A stretch of DNA of 64,000 bases from Litoditis marina. Its lineage: Eukaryota; Nematoda; Chromadorea; Rhabditida; Rhabditidae. The notes under the pieces are model-generated. The model worked only from the letters and a program-made list of their open reading frames with translations, ran no database searches and was not told the origin of the DNA. Where the stretch lies: positions 12,315,634 through 12,379,633 of the forward strand of contig OZ038435.1 in NCBI GenBank assembly GCA_964036275.1, written 5' to 3'. Positions 1 to 11,492 of the stretch are shown piece after piece (positions within the stretch are counted from its first letter, which is position 1; every line of letters starts with the position of its first letter). The translations under genes and the position numbers were made by a program.

Positions 1-1014
1 TTAGCACCGCCACTCAATTATTTCGGGACTGTTTCAACTTATGCAAATAAGATGAACATTTTTAAGTTTCTACACATGAGAGGAGTTCAAAAATACCAAG
101 TTTGAACACTAAATCTCACGTAGGGCGAAAATCGCAACTCCATTCACGTCAATTTGGGGGTGTTTTTGGTTAGCACCGCCACTCAATTATTTCGGGACTG
201 TTTCAACTTATGCAAATAAGATGAACATTTTCAAGTTTCTACACATGAGAGGAGTTCAAAAATACCAAGTTTGAACACTAAATCTCACGTAGGGCGAAAA
301 TCGCAACTCCATTCACGTGAATTTGAGAGTGTTTTTGGTTAGCACCGCCACTCAATTATTTCGGGACTGTTTCAACTTATGCAAATAAGATGAACATTTT
401 TAAGTTTCTACACATGAGAGGAGTTCAAAAATACCAAGTTTGAACACTAAATCTCACGTAGGGCGAAAATCGCAACTCCATTCACGTCAATTTGAGAGTG
501 TTTTTGGTTAGCACCGCCACTCAATTATTTCGGGACTGTTTCAACTTATGCAAACAAGATGAACATTTTTGAGTTTCTACACATGAGAGGAGTTCAAAAA
601 TACCAAGTTTGAACACTAAATCTCACGTAGGGCGAAAATCGCAACTCCATTCACGTCAATTTGAGAGTGTTTTTGGTTAGCACCGCCACTCAATTATTTC
701 GGGACTGTTTCAACTTATGCAAATAAGATGAAAATTTTTAAGTTTCTACACATGAGAGGAGTTCAAAAATACCAAGTTTGAACACTAAATCTCACGTAGG
801 GCGAAAATCGCAACTCCATTCACGTCAATTTGAGAGTGTTTTTGGTTAGCACCGCCACTCAATTATTTCGGGACTGTTTCAACTTATGCAAATAAGATGA
901 ACATTTTTGAGTTTCTACACATGAGAGGAGTTCAAAAATACCAAGTTTGAACACTAAATCTCACGTAGGGCGAAAATCGCAACTCCATTCACGTCAATTT
1001 GAGAGTGTTTTTGG
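1..1014 (+). repeat. Heterogeneous monomers before first 14-monomer block
   Basis: Six 169-bp monomers with mixed variants: GCAAAT with AACATTTTTAAG, AACATTTTCAAG, AAAATTTTTAAG and AACATTTTTGAG, and one GCAAAC with TTGAG. They do not form a clean HOR. The second monomer carries a private C-to-G change giving CACGTG at 314-319. The first monomer ends in AATTTGGGGG, a type otherwise seen in the 6-monomer blocks further on, which suggests the window opens near the end of such a block. Confidence 0.8.
85..107. repeat. Short inverted repeat in each monomer (first instance)
   Basis: GTTCAAA (monomer 85-91) and TTTGAAC (101-107) are perfect 7-base inverted arms around a 9-base spacer. The same hairpin-capable dyad is present in every TTTGAAC monomer of the window. 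It is broken by one base in TTTTAAC monomers (zone II), in TTTGAGC monomers (6-monomer blocks) and in the TTCGAAC variants. Whether it forms a cruciform or binds a protein is unknown. Confidence 0.75.
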
Positions 1015-3380
1015 TTAGCACCGCCACTCAATTATTTCGGGACTGTTTCAACTTATGCAAACAAGATGAACATTTTCAAGTTTCTACACATGAGAGGAGT
1101 TCAAAAATACCAAGTTTGAACACTAAATCTCACGTAGGGCGAAAATCGCAACTCCATTCACGTCAATTTGAGAGTGTTTTTGGTTAGCACCGCCACTCAA
1201 TTATTTCGGGACTGTTTCAACTTATGCAAATAAGATGAACATTTTTAAGTTTCTACACATGAGAGGAGTTCAAAAATACCAAGTTTGAACACTAAATCTC
1301 ACGTAGGGCGAAAATCGCAACTCCATTCACGTCAATTTGAGAGTGTTTTTAGTTAGCACCGCCACTCAATTATTTCGGGACTGTTTCAACTTATGCAAAT
1401 AAGATGAACATTTTTAAGTTTCTACACATGAGAGGAGTTCAAAAATACCAAGTTTGAACACTAAATCTCACGTAGGGCGAAAATCGCAACTCCATTCACG
1501 TCAATTTGAGAGTGTTTTTGGTTAGCACCGCCACTCAATTATTTCGGGACTGTTTCAACTTATGCAAATAAGATGAAAATTTTTAAGTTTCTACACATGA
1601 GAGGAGTTCAAAAATACCAAGTTTGAACACTAAATCTCACGTAGGGCGAAAATCGCAACTCCATTCACGTCAATTTGAGAGTGTTTTTGGTTAGCACCGC
1701 CACTCAATTATTTCGGGACTGTTTCAACTTATGCAAACAAGATGAACATTTTCAAGTTTCTACACATGAGAGGAGTTCAAAAATACCAAGTTTGAACACT
1801 AAATCTCACGTAGGGCGAAAATCGCAACTCCATTCACGTCAATTTGAGAGTGTTTTTGGTTAGCACCGCCACTCAATTATTTCGGGACTGTTTCAACTTA
1901 TGCAAATAAGATGAACATTTTTAAGTTTCTACACATGAGAGGAGTTCAAAAATACCAAGTTTGAACACTAAATCTCACGTAGGGCGAAAATCGCAACTCC
2001 ATTCACGTCAATTTGAGAGTGTTTTTGGTTAGCACCGCCACCTAATTATTTCGGGACTGTTTCAACTTATGCAAATAAGATGAACATTTTTAAGTTTCTA
2101 CACATGAGAGGAGTTCAAAAATACCAAGTTTGAACACTAAATCTCACGTAGGGCGAAAATCGCAACTCCATTCACGTCAATTTGAGAGTGTTTTTGGTTA
2201 GCACCGCCACTCAATTATTTCGGGACTGTTTCAACTTATGCAAATAAGATGAAAATTTTTAAGTTTCTACACATGAGAGGAGTTCAAAAATACCAAGTTT
2301 GAACACTAAATCTCACGTAGGGCGAAAATCGCAACTCCATTCACGTCAATTTGAGAGTGTTTTTGGTTAGCACCGCCACTCAATTATTTCGGGACTGTTT
2401 CAACTTATGCAAACAAGATGAACATTTTCAAGTTTCTACACATGAGAGGAGTTCAAAAATACCAAGTTTGAACACTAAATCTCACGTAGGGCGAAAATCG
2501 CAACTCCATTCACGTCAATTTGAGAGTGTTTTTGGTTAGCACCGCCACTCAATTATTTCGGGACTGTTTCAACTTATGCAAACAAGATGAACATTTTCAA
2601 GTTTCTACACATGAGAGGAGTTCAAAAATACCAAGTTTGAACACTAAATCTCACGTAGGGCGAAAATCGCAACTCCATTCACGTCAATTTGAGAGTGTTT
2701 TTGGTTAGCACCGCCACTCAATTATTTCGGGACTGTTTCAACTTATGCAAATAAGATGAAAATTTTTAAGTTTCTACACATGAGAGGAGTTCAAAAATAC
2801 CAAGTTTGAACACTAAATCTCACGTAGGGCGAAAATCGCAACTCCATTCACGTCAATTTGAGAGTGTTTTTGGTTAGCACCGCCACTCAATTATTTCGGG
2901 ACTGTTTCAACTTATGCAAACAAGATGAACATTTTCAAGTTTCTACACATGAGAGGAGTTCAAAAATAGCAAGTTTGAACACTAAATCTCACGTAGGGCG
3001 AAAATCGCAACTCCATTCACGTCAACTTGGGGGTGTTTTTGGTTAGCACCGCCACTCAATTATTTCGGGACTGTTTCAACTTATGCAAACAAGATGAACA
3101 TTTTTGAGTTTCTACACATGAGAGGAGTTCAAAAATACCAAGTTTGAACACTAAATCCCACGTAGGGCGAAAATCGCAACTCCATTCACGTCAACTTGGG
3201 GGTGTTTTTGGTTAGCACCGCCACTCAATTATTTCGGGACTGTTTCAACTTATGCAAATAAGATGAAAATTTTTAAGTTTCTACACATGAGAGGAGTTCA
3301 AAAATACCAAGTTTGAACACTAAATCTCACGTAGGGCGAAAATCGCAACTCCATTCACGTCAACTTGGGGGTGTTTTTGG
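1015..3380 (+). repeat. 14-monomer HOR block, copy 1 (2,366 bp)
   Basis: Fourteen 169-bp monomers. The first part is a 4-monomer (676-bp) subrepeat with the order: GCAAAC plus TTTTCAAG, two monomers with AACATTTTTAAG, then one with AAAATTTTTAAG. Its lead monomers begin at 1,015, 1,691 and 2,367. The lead type is then doubled (2,367 and 2,536). A monomer with AATAGCAAG follows at 2,874, then one with TTGAG and CCCAC at 3,043, then an AAAATT monomer at 3,212. The same order recurs at offsets of 4,901 bp (29 monomers) and 7,267 bp (43 monomers). Private to this copy: CACCTAATT near 2,040 and TTTTTAGTTAGC near 1,350. Confidence 0.9.
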
Positions 3381-4394
3381 TTTGCACCGCCACTCAATTA
3401 TTTCGGGACTGTTTCAACTTATGCAAATAAGATGAACATTTTTAAGTTTCTACACATGAGAGGAGTTCAAAAATACCAAGTTTGAGCACTAAATCTCACG
3501 TAGGGCGAAAATCGCAACTCCATTCACGTCAATTTGGGGGTGTTTTTGGTTAGCACCGCCACTCAATTATTTCGGGACTGTTTCAACTTATGCAAATAAG
3601 ATGAACATTTTTAAGTTTCTACACATGAGAGGAGTTCAAAAATACCAAGTTTGAACACTAAATCTCACGTAGGGCGAACATCGCAACTCCATTCACGTCA
3701 ACTTGGGGGTGTTTTTGGTTTGCACCGCCACTCAATTATTTCGGGACTGTTTCAACTTATGCAAATAAGATGAACATTTTTAAGTTTCTACACATGAGAG
3801 GAGTTCAAAAATACCAAGTGTGAGCACTAAATCTCACGTAGGGCGAAAATCGCAACTCCATTCACGTCAATTTGGGGGTGTTTTTGGTTAGCACCGCCAC
3901 TCAATTATTTCGGGACTGTTTCAACTTATGCAAATAAGATGAACATTTTTAAGTTTCTACACATGAGAGGAGTTCAAAAATACCAAGTTTGAACACTAAA
4001 TCTCACGTAGGGCGAAAATCGCAACTCCATCCACGTCAACTTGGGGGTGTTTTTGGTTAGCACCGCCACTCAATTATTTCGGGACTGTTTCAACTTATGC
4101 AAATAAGATGAACATTTTTGAGTTTCTACACATGAGAGGAGTTCAAAAATACCAAGTTTGAACACTAAATCCCACGTAGGGCGAAAATCGCAACTCCATT
4201 CACGTCAATTTGAGAGTGTTTTTGGTTAGCACCGCCACTCAATTATTTCGGGACTGTTTCAACTTATGCAAACAAGATGAACATTTTCAAGTTTCTACAC
4301 ATGAGAGGAGTTCAAAAATACCAAGTTTGAACACTAAATCTCACGTAGGGCGAAAATCGCAACTCCATTCACGTCAACTTGGGGGTGTTTTTGG
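3381..4394 (+). repeat. 6-monomer HOR block, copy 1 (1,014 bp)
   Basis: Six 169-bp monomers marked by TTTGCACC in place of TTAGCACC at the start of the first and third monomers (3,381 and 3,719). Further markers are TTTGAGC in the first, GCGAACATCGC in the second (3,674), AGTGTGAGC in the third and CATCCACG in the fourth (from 4,028). The fifth has TTGAG with CCCAC, and the sixth is a GCAAAC plus TTTTCAAG monomer. The block repeats immediately at +1,014 bp. Confidence 0.9.
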
Positions 4395-5408
4395 TTTGCA
4401 CCGCCACTCAATTATTTCGGGACTGTTTCAACTTATGCAAATAAGATGAACATTTTTAAGTTTCTACACATGAGAGGAGTTCAAAAATACCAAGTTTGAG
4501 CACTAAATCTCACGTAGGGCGAAAATCGCAACTCCATTCACGTCAATTTGGGGGTGTTTTTGGTTAGCACCGCCACTCAATTATTTCGGGACTGTTTCAA
4601 CTTATGCAAATAAGATGAACATTTTTAAGTTTCTACACATGAGAGGAGTTCAAAAATACCAAGTTTGAACACTAAATCTCACGTAGGGCGAACATCGCAA
4701 CTCCATTCACGTCAACTTGGGGGTGTTTTTGGTTTGCACCGCCACTCAATTATTTCGGGACTGTTTCAACTTATGCAAATAAGATGAACATTTTTAAGTT
4801 TCTACACATGAGAGGAGTTCAAAAATACCAAGTGTGAGCACTAAATCTCACGTAGGGCGAAAATCGCAACTCCATTCACGTCAATTTGGGGGTGTTTTTG
4901 GTTAGCACCGCCACTCAATTATTTCGGGACTGTTTCAACTTATGCAAATAAGATGAACATTTTTAAGTTTCTACACATGAGAGGAGTTCAAAAATACCAA
5001 GTTTGAACACTAAATCTCACGTAGGGCGAAAATCGCAACTCCATCCACGTCAACTTGGGGGTGTTTTTGGTTAGCACCGCCACTCAATTATTTCGGGACT
5101 GTTTCAACTTATGCAAATAAGATGAACATTTTTGAGTTTCTACACATGAGAGGAGTTCAAAAATACCAAGTTTGAACACTAAATCCCACGTAGGGCGAAA
5201 ATCGCAACTCCATTCACGTCAATTTGAGAGTGTTTTTGGTTAGCACCGCCACTCAATTATTTCGGGACTGTTTCAACTTATGCAAACAAGATGAACATTT
5301 TCAAGTTTCTACACATGAGAGGAGTTCAAAAATACCAAGTTTGAACACTAAATCTCACGTAGGGCGAAAATCGCAACTCCATTCACGTCAATTTGAGAGT
5401 GTTTTTGG
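4395..5408 (+). repeat. 6-monomer HOR block, copy 2 (1,014 bp)
   Basis: Same monomer order and the same private markers as the block before it: TTTGCACC at 4,395 and 4,733, GCGAACATCGC at 4,688, and CATCCACG with its final CCACG at 5,045. All are displaced by exactly 1,014 bp. The sixth monomer ends in AATTTGAGAG here, while in copy 1 it ends in AACTTGGGGG. The tail of copy 2 therefore joins into the 4-monomer type. Confidence 0.9.
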
Positions 5409-5915
5409 TTAGCACCGCCACTCAATTATTTCGGGACTGTTTCAACTTATGCAAATAAGATGAACATTTTTAAGTTTCTACACATGAGAGGAGTTCAAAA
5501 ATACCAAGTTTGAACACTAAATCTCACGTAGGGCGAAAATCGCAACTCCATTCACGTCAATTTGAGAGTGTTTTTGGTTAGCACCGCCACTCAATTATTT
5601 CGGGACTGTTTCAACTTATGCAAATAAGATGAACATTTTTAAGTTTCTACACATGAGAGGAGTTCAAAAATACCAAGTTTGAACACTAAATCTCACGTAG
5701 GGCGAAAATCGCAACTCCATTCACGTCAATTTGAGAGTGTTTTTGGTTAGCACCGCCACTCAATTATTTCGGGACTGTTTCAACTTATGCAAATAAGATG
5801 AAAATTTTTAAGTTTCTACACATGAGAGGAGTTCAAAAATACCAAGTTTGAACACTAAATCTCACGTAGGGCGAAAATCGCAACTCCATTCACGTCAATT
5901 TGAGAGTGTTTTTGG
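5409..5915 (+). repeat. Three linking monomers between HOR blocks
   Basis: Two monomers with AACATTTTTAAG and one with AAAATTTTTAAG. Together with the GCAAAC monomer at 5,240 they make one full 4-monomer subrepeat (676 bp) that runs in phase into the next 14-monomer block. No other content is visible. Confidence 0.85.
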
Positions 5916-8281
5916 TTAGCACCGCCACTCAATTATTTCGGGACTGTTTCAACTTATGCAAACAAGATGAACATTTTCAAGTTTCTACACATGAGAGGAG
6001 TTCAAAAATACCAAGTTTGAACACTAAATCTCACGTAGGGCGAAAATCGCAACTCCATTCACGTCAATTTGAGAGTGTTTTTGGTTAGCACCGCCACTCA
6101 ATTATTTCGGGACTGTTTCAACTTATGCAAATAAGATGAACATTTTTAAGTTTCTACACATGAGAGGAGTTCAAAAATACCAAGTTTGAACACTAAATCT
6201 CACGTAGGGCGAAAATCGCAACTCCATTCACGTCAATTTGAGAGTGTTTTTGGTTAGCACCGCCACTCAATTATTTCGGGACTGTTTCAACTTATGCAAA
6301 TAAGATGAACATTTTTAAGTTTCTACACATGCGAGGAGTTCAAAAATACCAAGTTTGAACACTAAATCTCACGTAGGGCGAAAATCGCAACTCCATTCAC
6401 GTCAATTTGAGAGTGTTTTTGGTTAGCACCGCCACTCAATTATTTCGGGACTGTTTCAACTTATGCAAATAAGATGAAAATTTTTAAGTTTCTACACATG
6501 AGAGGAGTTCAAAAATACCAAGTTTGAACACTAAATCTCACGTAGGGCGAAAATCGCAACTCCATTCACGTCAATTTGAGAGTGTTTTTGGTTAGCACCG
6601 CCACTCAATTATTTCGGGACTGTTTCAACTTATGCAAACAAGATGAACATTTTCAAGTTTCTACACATGAGAGGAGTTCAAAAATACCAAGTTTGAACAC
6701 TAAATCTCACGTAGGGCGAAAATCGCAACTCCATTCACGTCAATTTGAGAGTGTTTTTGGTTAGCACCGCCACTCAATTATTTCGGGACTGTTTCAACTT
6801 ATGCAAATAAGATGAACATTTTTAAGTTTCTACACATGAGAGGAGTTCAAAAATACCAAGTTTGAACACTAAATCTCACGTAGGGCGAAAATCGCAACTC
6901 CATTCACGTCAATTTGAGAGTGTTTTTGGTTAGCACCGCCACTCAATTATTTCGGGACTGTTTCAACTTATGCAAATAAGATGAACATTTTTAAGTTTCT
7001 ACACATGAGAGGAGTTCAAAAATACCAAGTTTGAACACTAAATCTCACGTAGGGCGAAAATCGCAACTCCATTCACGTCAATTTGAGAGTGTTTTTGGTT
7101 AGCACCGCCACTCAATTATTTCGGGACTGTTTCAACTTATGCAAATAAGATGAAAAGTTTTAAGTTTCTACACATGAGAGGAGTTCAAAAATACCAAGTT
7201 TGAACACTAAATCTCACGTAGGGCGAAAATCGCAACTCCATTCACGTCAATTTGAGAGTGTTTTTGGTTAGCACCGCCACTCAATTATTTCGGGACTGTT
7301 TCAACTTATGCAAACAAGATGAACATTTTCAAGTTTCTACACATGAGAGGAGTTCAAAAATACCAAGTTTGAACACTAAATCTCACGTAGGGCGAAAATC
7401 GCAACTCCATTCACGTCAATTTGAGAGTGTTTTTGGTTAGCACCGCCACTCAATTATTTCGGGACTGTTTCAACTTATGCAAACAAGATGAACATTTTCA
7501 AGTTTCTACACATGAGAGGAGTTCAAAAATACCAAGTTTGAACACTAAATCTCACGTAGGGCGAAAATCGCAACTCCATTCACGTCAATTTGAGAGTGTT
7601 TTTGGTTAGCACCGCCACTCAATTATTTCGGGACTGTTTCAACTTATGCAAATAAGATGAAAATTTTTAAGTTTCTACACATGAGAGGAGTTCAAAAATA
7701 CCAAGTTTGAACACTAAATCTCACGTAGGGCGAAAATCGCAACTCCATTCACGTCAATTTGAGAGTGTTTTTGGTTAGCACCGCCACTCAATTATTTCGG
7801 GACTGTTTCAACTTATGCAAACAAGATGAACATTTTCAAGTTTCTACACATGAGAGGAGTTCAAAAATAGCAAGTTTGAACACTAAATCTCACGTAGGGC
7901 GAAAATCGCAACTCCATTCACGTCAACTTGGGGGTGTTTTTGGTTAGCACCGCCACTCAATTATTTCGGGACTGTTTCAACTTATGCAAACAAGATGAAC
8001 ATTTTTGAGTTTCTACACATGAGAGGAGTTCAAAAATACCAAGTTTGAACACTAAATCCCACGTAGGGCGAAAATCGCAACTCCATTCACGTCAACTTGG
8101 GGGTGTTTTTGGTTAGCACCGCCACTCAATTATTTCGGGACTGTTTCAACTTATGCAAATAAGATGAAAATTTTTAAGTTTCTACACATGAGAGGAGTTC
8201 AAAAATACCAAGTTTGAACACTAAATCTCACGTAGGGCGAAAATCGCAACTCCATTCACGTCAATTTGAGAGTGTTTTTGG
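5916..8281 (+). repeat. 14-monomer HOR block, copy 2 (2,366 bp)
   Basis: Same monomer order as the block at 1,015. Two private changes are shared only with copy 3: ATGCGAGG (GCGAGG at 6,331) and GAAAAGTTTTAAG (near 7,152). This makes copies 2 and 3 sisters that split after copy 1. The last monomer ends in AATTTGAGAG rather than the AACTTGGGGG seen at the ends of copies 1 and 3, marking the junction to copy 3. Confidence 0.92.
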
Positions 8282-10647
8282 TTAGCACCGCCACTCAATT
8301 ATTTCGGGACTGTTTCAACTTATGCAAACAAGATGAACATTTTCAAGTTTCTACACATGAGAGGAGTTCAAAAATACCAAGTTTGAACACTAAATCTCAC
8401 GTAGGGCGAAAATCGCAACTCCATTCACGTCAATTTGAGAGTGTTTTTGGTTAGCACCGCCACTCAATTATTTCGGGACTGTTTCAACTTATGCAAATAA
8501 GATGAACATTTTTAAGTTTCTACACATGAGAGGAGTTCAAAAATACCAAGTTTGAACACTAAATCTCACGTAGGGCGAAAATCGCAACTCCATTCACGTC
8601 AATTTGAGAGTGTTTTTGGTTAGCACCGCCACTCAATTATTTCGGGACTGTTTCAACTTATGCAAATAAGATGAACATTTTTAAGTTTCTACACATGCGA
8701 GGAGTTCAAAAATACCAAGTTTGAACACTAAATCTCACGTAGGGCGAAAATCGCAACTCCATTCACGTCAATTTGAGAGTGTTTTTGGTTAGCACCGCCA
8801 CTCAATTATTTCGGGACTGTTTCAACTTATGCAAATAAGATGAAAATTTTTAAGTTTCTACACATGAGAGGAGTTCAAAAATACCAAGTTTGAACACTAA
8901 ATCTCACGTAGGGCGAAAATCGCAACTCCATTCACGTCAATTTGAGAGTGTTTTTGGTTAGCACCGCCACTCAATTATTTCGGGACTGTTTCAACTTATG
9001 CAAACAAGATGAACATTTTCAAGTTTCTACACATGAGAGGAGTTCAAAAATACCAAGTTTGAACACTAAATCTCACGTAGGGCGAAAATCGCAACTCCAT
9101 TCACGTCAATTTGAGAGTGTTTTTGGTTAGCACCGCCACTCAATTATTTCGGGACTGTTTCAACTTATGCAAATAAGATGAACATTTTTAAGTTTCTACA
9201 CATGAGAGGAGTTCAAAAATACCAAGTTTGAACACTAAATCTCACGTAGGGCGAAAATCGCAACTCCATTCACGTCAATTTGAGAGTGTTTTTGGTTAGC
9301 ACCGCCACTCAATTATTTCGGGACTGTTTCAACTTATGCAAATAAGATGAACATTTTTAAGTTTCTACACATGAGAGGAGTTCAAAAATACCAAGTTTGA
9401 ACACTAAATCTCACGTAGGGCGAAAATCGCAACTCCATTCACGTCAATTTGAGAGTGTTTTTGGTTAGCACCGCCACTCAATTATTTCGGGACTGTTTCA
9501 ACTTATGCAAATAAGATGAAAAGTTTTAAGTTTCTACACATGAGAGGAGTTCAAAAATACCAAGTTTGAACACTAAATCTCACGTAGGGCGAAAATCGCA
9601 ACTCCATTCACGTCAATTTGAGAGTGTTTTTGGTTAGCACCGCCACTCAATTATTTCGGGACTGTTTCAACTTATGCAAACAAGATGAACATTTTCAAGT
9701 TTCTACACATGAGAGGAGTTCAAAAATACCAAGTTTGAACACTAAATCTCACGTAGGGCGAAAATCGCAACTCCATTCACGTCAATTTGAGAGTGTTTTT
9801 GGTTAGCACCGCCACTCAATTATTTCGGGACTGTTTCAACTTATGCAAACAAGATGAACATTTTCAAGTTTCTACACATGAGAGGAGTTCAAAAATACCA
9901 AGTTTGAACACTAAATCTCACGTAGGGCGAAAATCGCAACTCCATTCACGTCAATTTGAGAGTGTTTTTGGTTAGCACCGCCACTCAATTATTTCGGGAC
10001 TGTTTCAACTTATGCAAATAAGATGAAAATTTTTAAGTTTCTACACATGAGAGGAGTTCAAAAATACCAAGTTTGAACACTAAATCTCACGTAGGGCGAA
10101 AATCGCAACTCCATTCACGTCAATTTGAGAGTGTTTTTGGTTAGCACCGCCACTCAATTATTTCGGGACTGTTTCAACTTATGCAAACAAGATGAACATT
10201 TTCAAGTTTCTACACATGAGAGGAGTTCAAAAATAGCAAGTTTGAACACTAAATCTCACGTAGGGCGAAAATCGCAACTCCATTCACGTCAACTTGGGGG
10301 TGTTTTTGGTTAGCACCGCCACTCAATTATTTCGGGACTGTTTCAACTTATGCAAACAAGATGAACATTTTTGAGTTTCTACACATGAGAGGAGTTCAAA
10401 AATACCAAGTTTGAACACTAAATCCCACGTAGGGCGAAAATCGCAACTCCATTCACGTCAACTTGGGGGTGTTTTTGGTTAGCACCGCCACTCAATTATT
10501 TCGGGACTGTTTCAACTTATGCAAATAAGATGAAAATTTTTAAGTTTCTACACATGAGAGGAGTTCAAAAATACCAAGTTTGAACACTAAATCTCACGTA
10601 GGGCGAAAATCGCAACTCCATTCACGTCAACTTGGGGGTGTTTTTGG
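8282..10647 (+). repeat. 14-monomer HOR block, copy 3 (2,366 bp)
   Basis: A direct tandem copy of the preceding block at +2,366 bp. It repeats its private changes GCGAGG (8,697) and GAAAAGTTTTAAG (near 9,518). It ends in AACTTGGGGG and is followed, like copy 1, by the TTTGCACC 6-monomer block. Confidence 0.92.
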
Positions 10648-11492
10648 TTTGCACCGCCACTCAATTATTTCGGGACTGTTTCAACTTATGCAAATAAGAT
10701 GAACATTTTTAAGTTTCTACACATGAGAGGAGTTCAAAAATACCAAGTTTGAGCACTAAATCTCACGTAGGGCGAAAATCGCAACTCCATTCACGTCAAT
10801 TTGGGGGTGTTTTTGGTTAGCACCGCCACTCAATTATTTCGGGACTGTTTCAACTTATGCAAATAAGATGAACATTTTTAAAATTCTACACATGAGAGGA
10901 GTTCAAAAATACCAAGTTTGAACACTAAATCTCACGTAGGGCGAACATCGCAACTCCATTCACGTCAACTTGGGGGTGTTTTTGGTTTGCACCGCCACTC
11001 AATTATTTCGGGACTGTTTCAACTTATGCAAATAAGATGAACATTTTTAAGTTTCTACACATGAGAGGAGTTCAAAAATACCAAGTGTGAGCACTAAATC
11101 TCACGTAGGGCGAAAATCGCAACTCCATTCACGTCAATTTGGGGGTGTTTTTGGTTAGCACCGCCACTCAATTATTTCGGGACTGTTTCAACTTATGCAA
11201 ATAAGATGAACATTTTTAAGTTTCTACACATGAGAGGAGTTCAAAAATACCAAGTTTGAACACTAAATCTCACGTAGGGCGAAAATCGCAACTCCATCCA
11301 CGTCAACTTGGGGGTGTTTTTGGTTAGCACCGCCACTCAATTATTTCGGGACTGTTTCAACTTATGCAAATAAGATGAACATTTTTGAGTTTCTACACAT
11401 GAGAGGAGTTCAAAAATACCAAGTTTGAACACTAAATCCCACGTAGGGCGAAAATCGCAACTCCATTCACGTCAATTTGAGAGTGTTTTTGG
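10648..11492 (+). repeat. 6-monomer HOR block, copy 3, truncated to five monomers
   Basis: Carries the block markers in order: TTTGCACC at 10,648, GCGAACATCGC at 10,941, AGTGTGAGC near 11,084 and CATCCACG with final CCACG at 11,298. These are 6,253 bp (37 monomers) from copy 2. The sixth GCAAAC/TCAAG monomer is missing and a zone II monomer stands in its place at 11,493. The second monomer has a private change, TTTTTAAAATTC, near 10,877. Confidence 0.9.

Larger units (their letters stand above)
1..11492 (+). repeat. Zone I: 169-bp monomers only
   Basis: Every monomer here is 169 bp, so TTAGC stays on one lattice (1 + 169n) for the full 11.5 kb. Typical bases are GCAAAT or GCAAAC at 43-48, AACATTTTTAAG, AACATTTTCAAG or AAAATTTTTAAG at 55-66, TTTGAAC at 101-107 and AATTTGAGAG at 151-160. 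The GCTAAT, GAGAAG, TTTTAAC and GCAAAA types that dominate the next zone are absent. The zone ends at 11,493, where a monomer with GTTGCAACTTATGCTAAT replaces the type expected at the sixth place of the 6-monomer block. Confidence 0.9.

Noticed and set aside
314..319. CACGTG (G-box/E-box) in the second monomer
   Set aside because: It is a single private substitution in one monomer with no promoter context, so it is taken as chance.
999..10313. Repeated 62-codon (once 79-codon) open frames starting at the AATTTGAGAG monomers
   Set aside because: They start at TTG and read through one monomer, ending at the TAG of the next TTAGC. They recur only because the repeat recurs, and single-base variants (TTAG to TTTG) lengthen them by accident. 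There is no sign of coding constraint and no recognisable domain.
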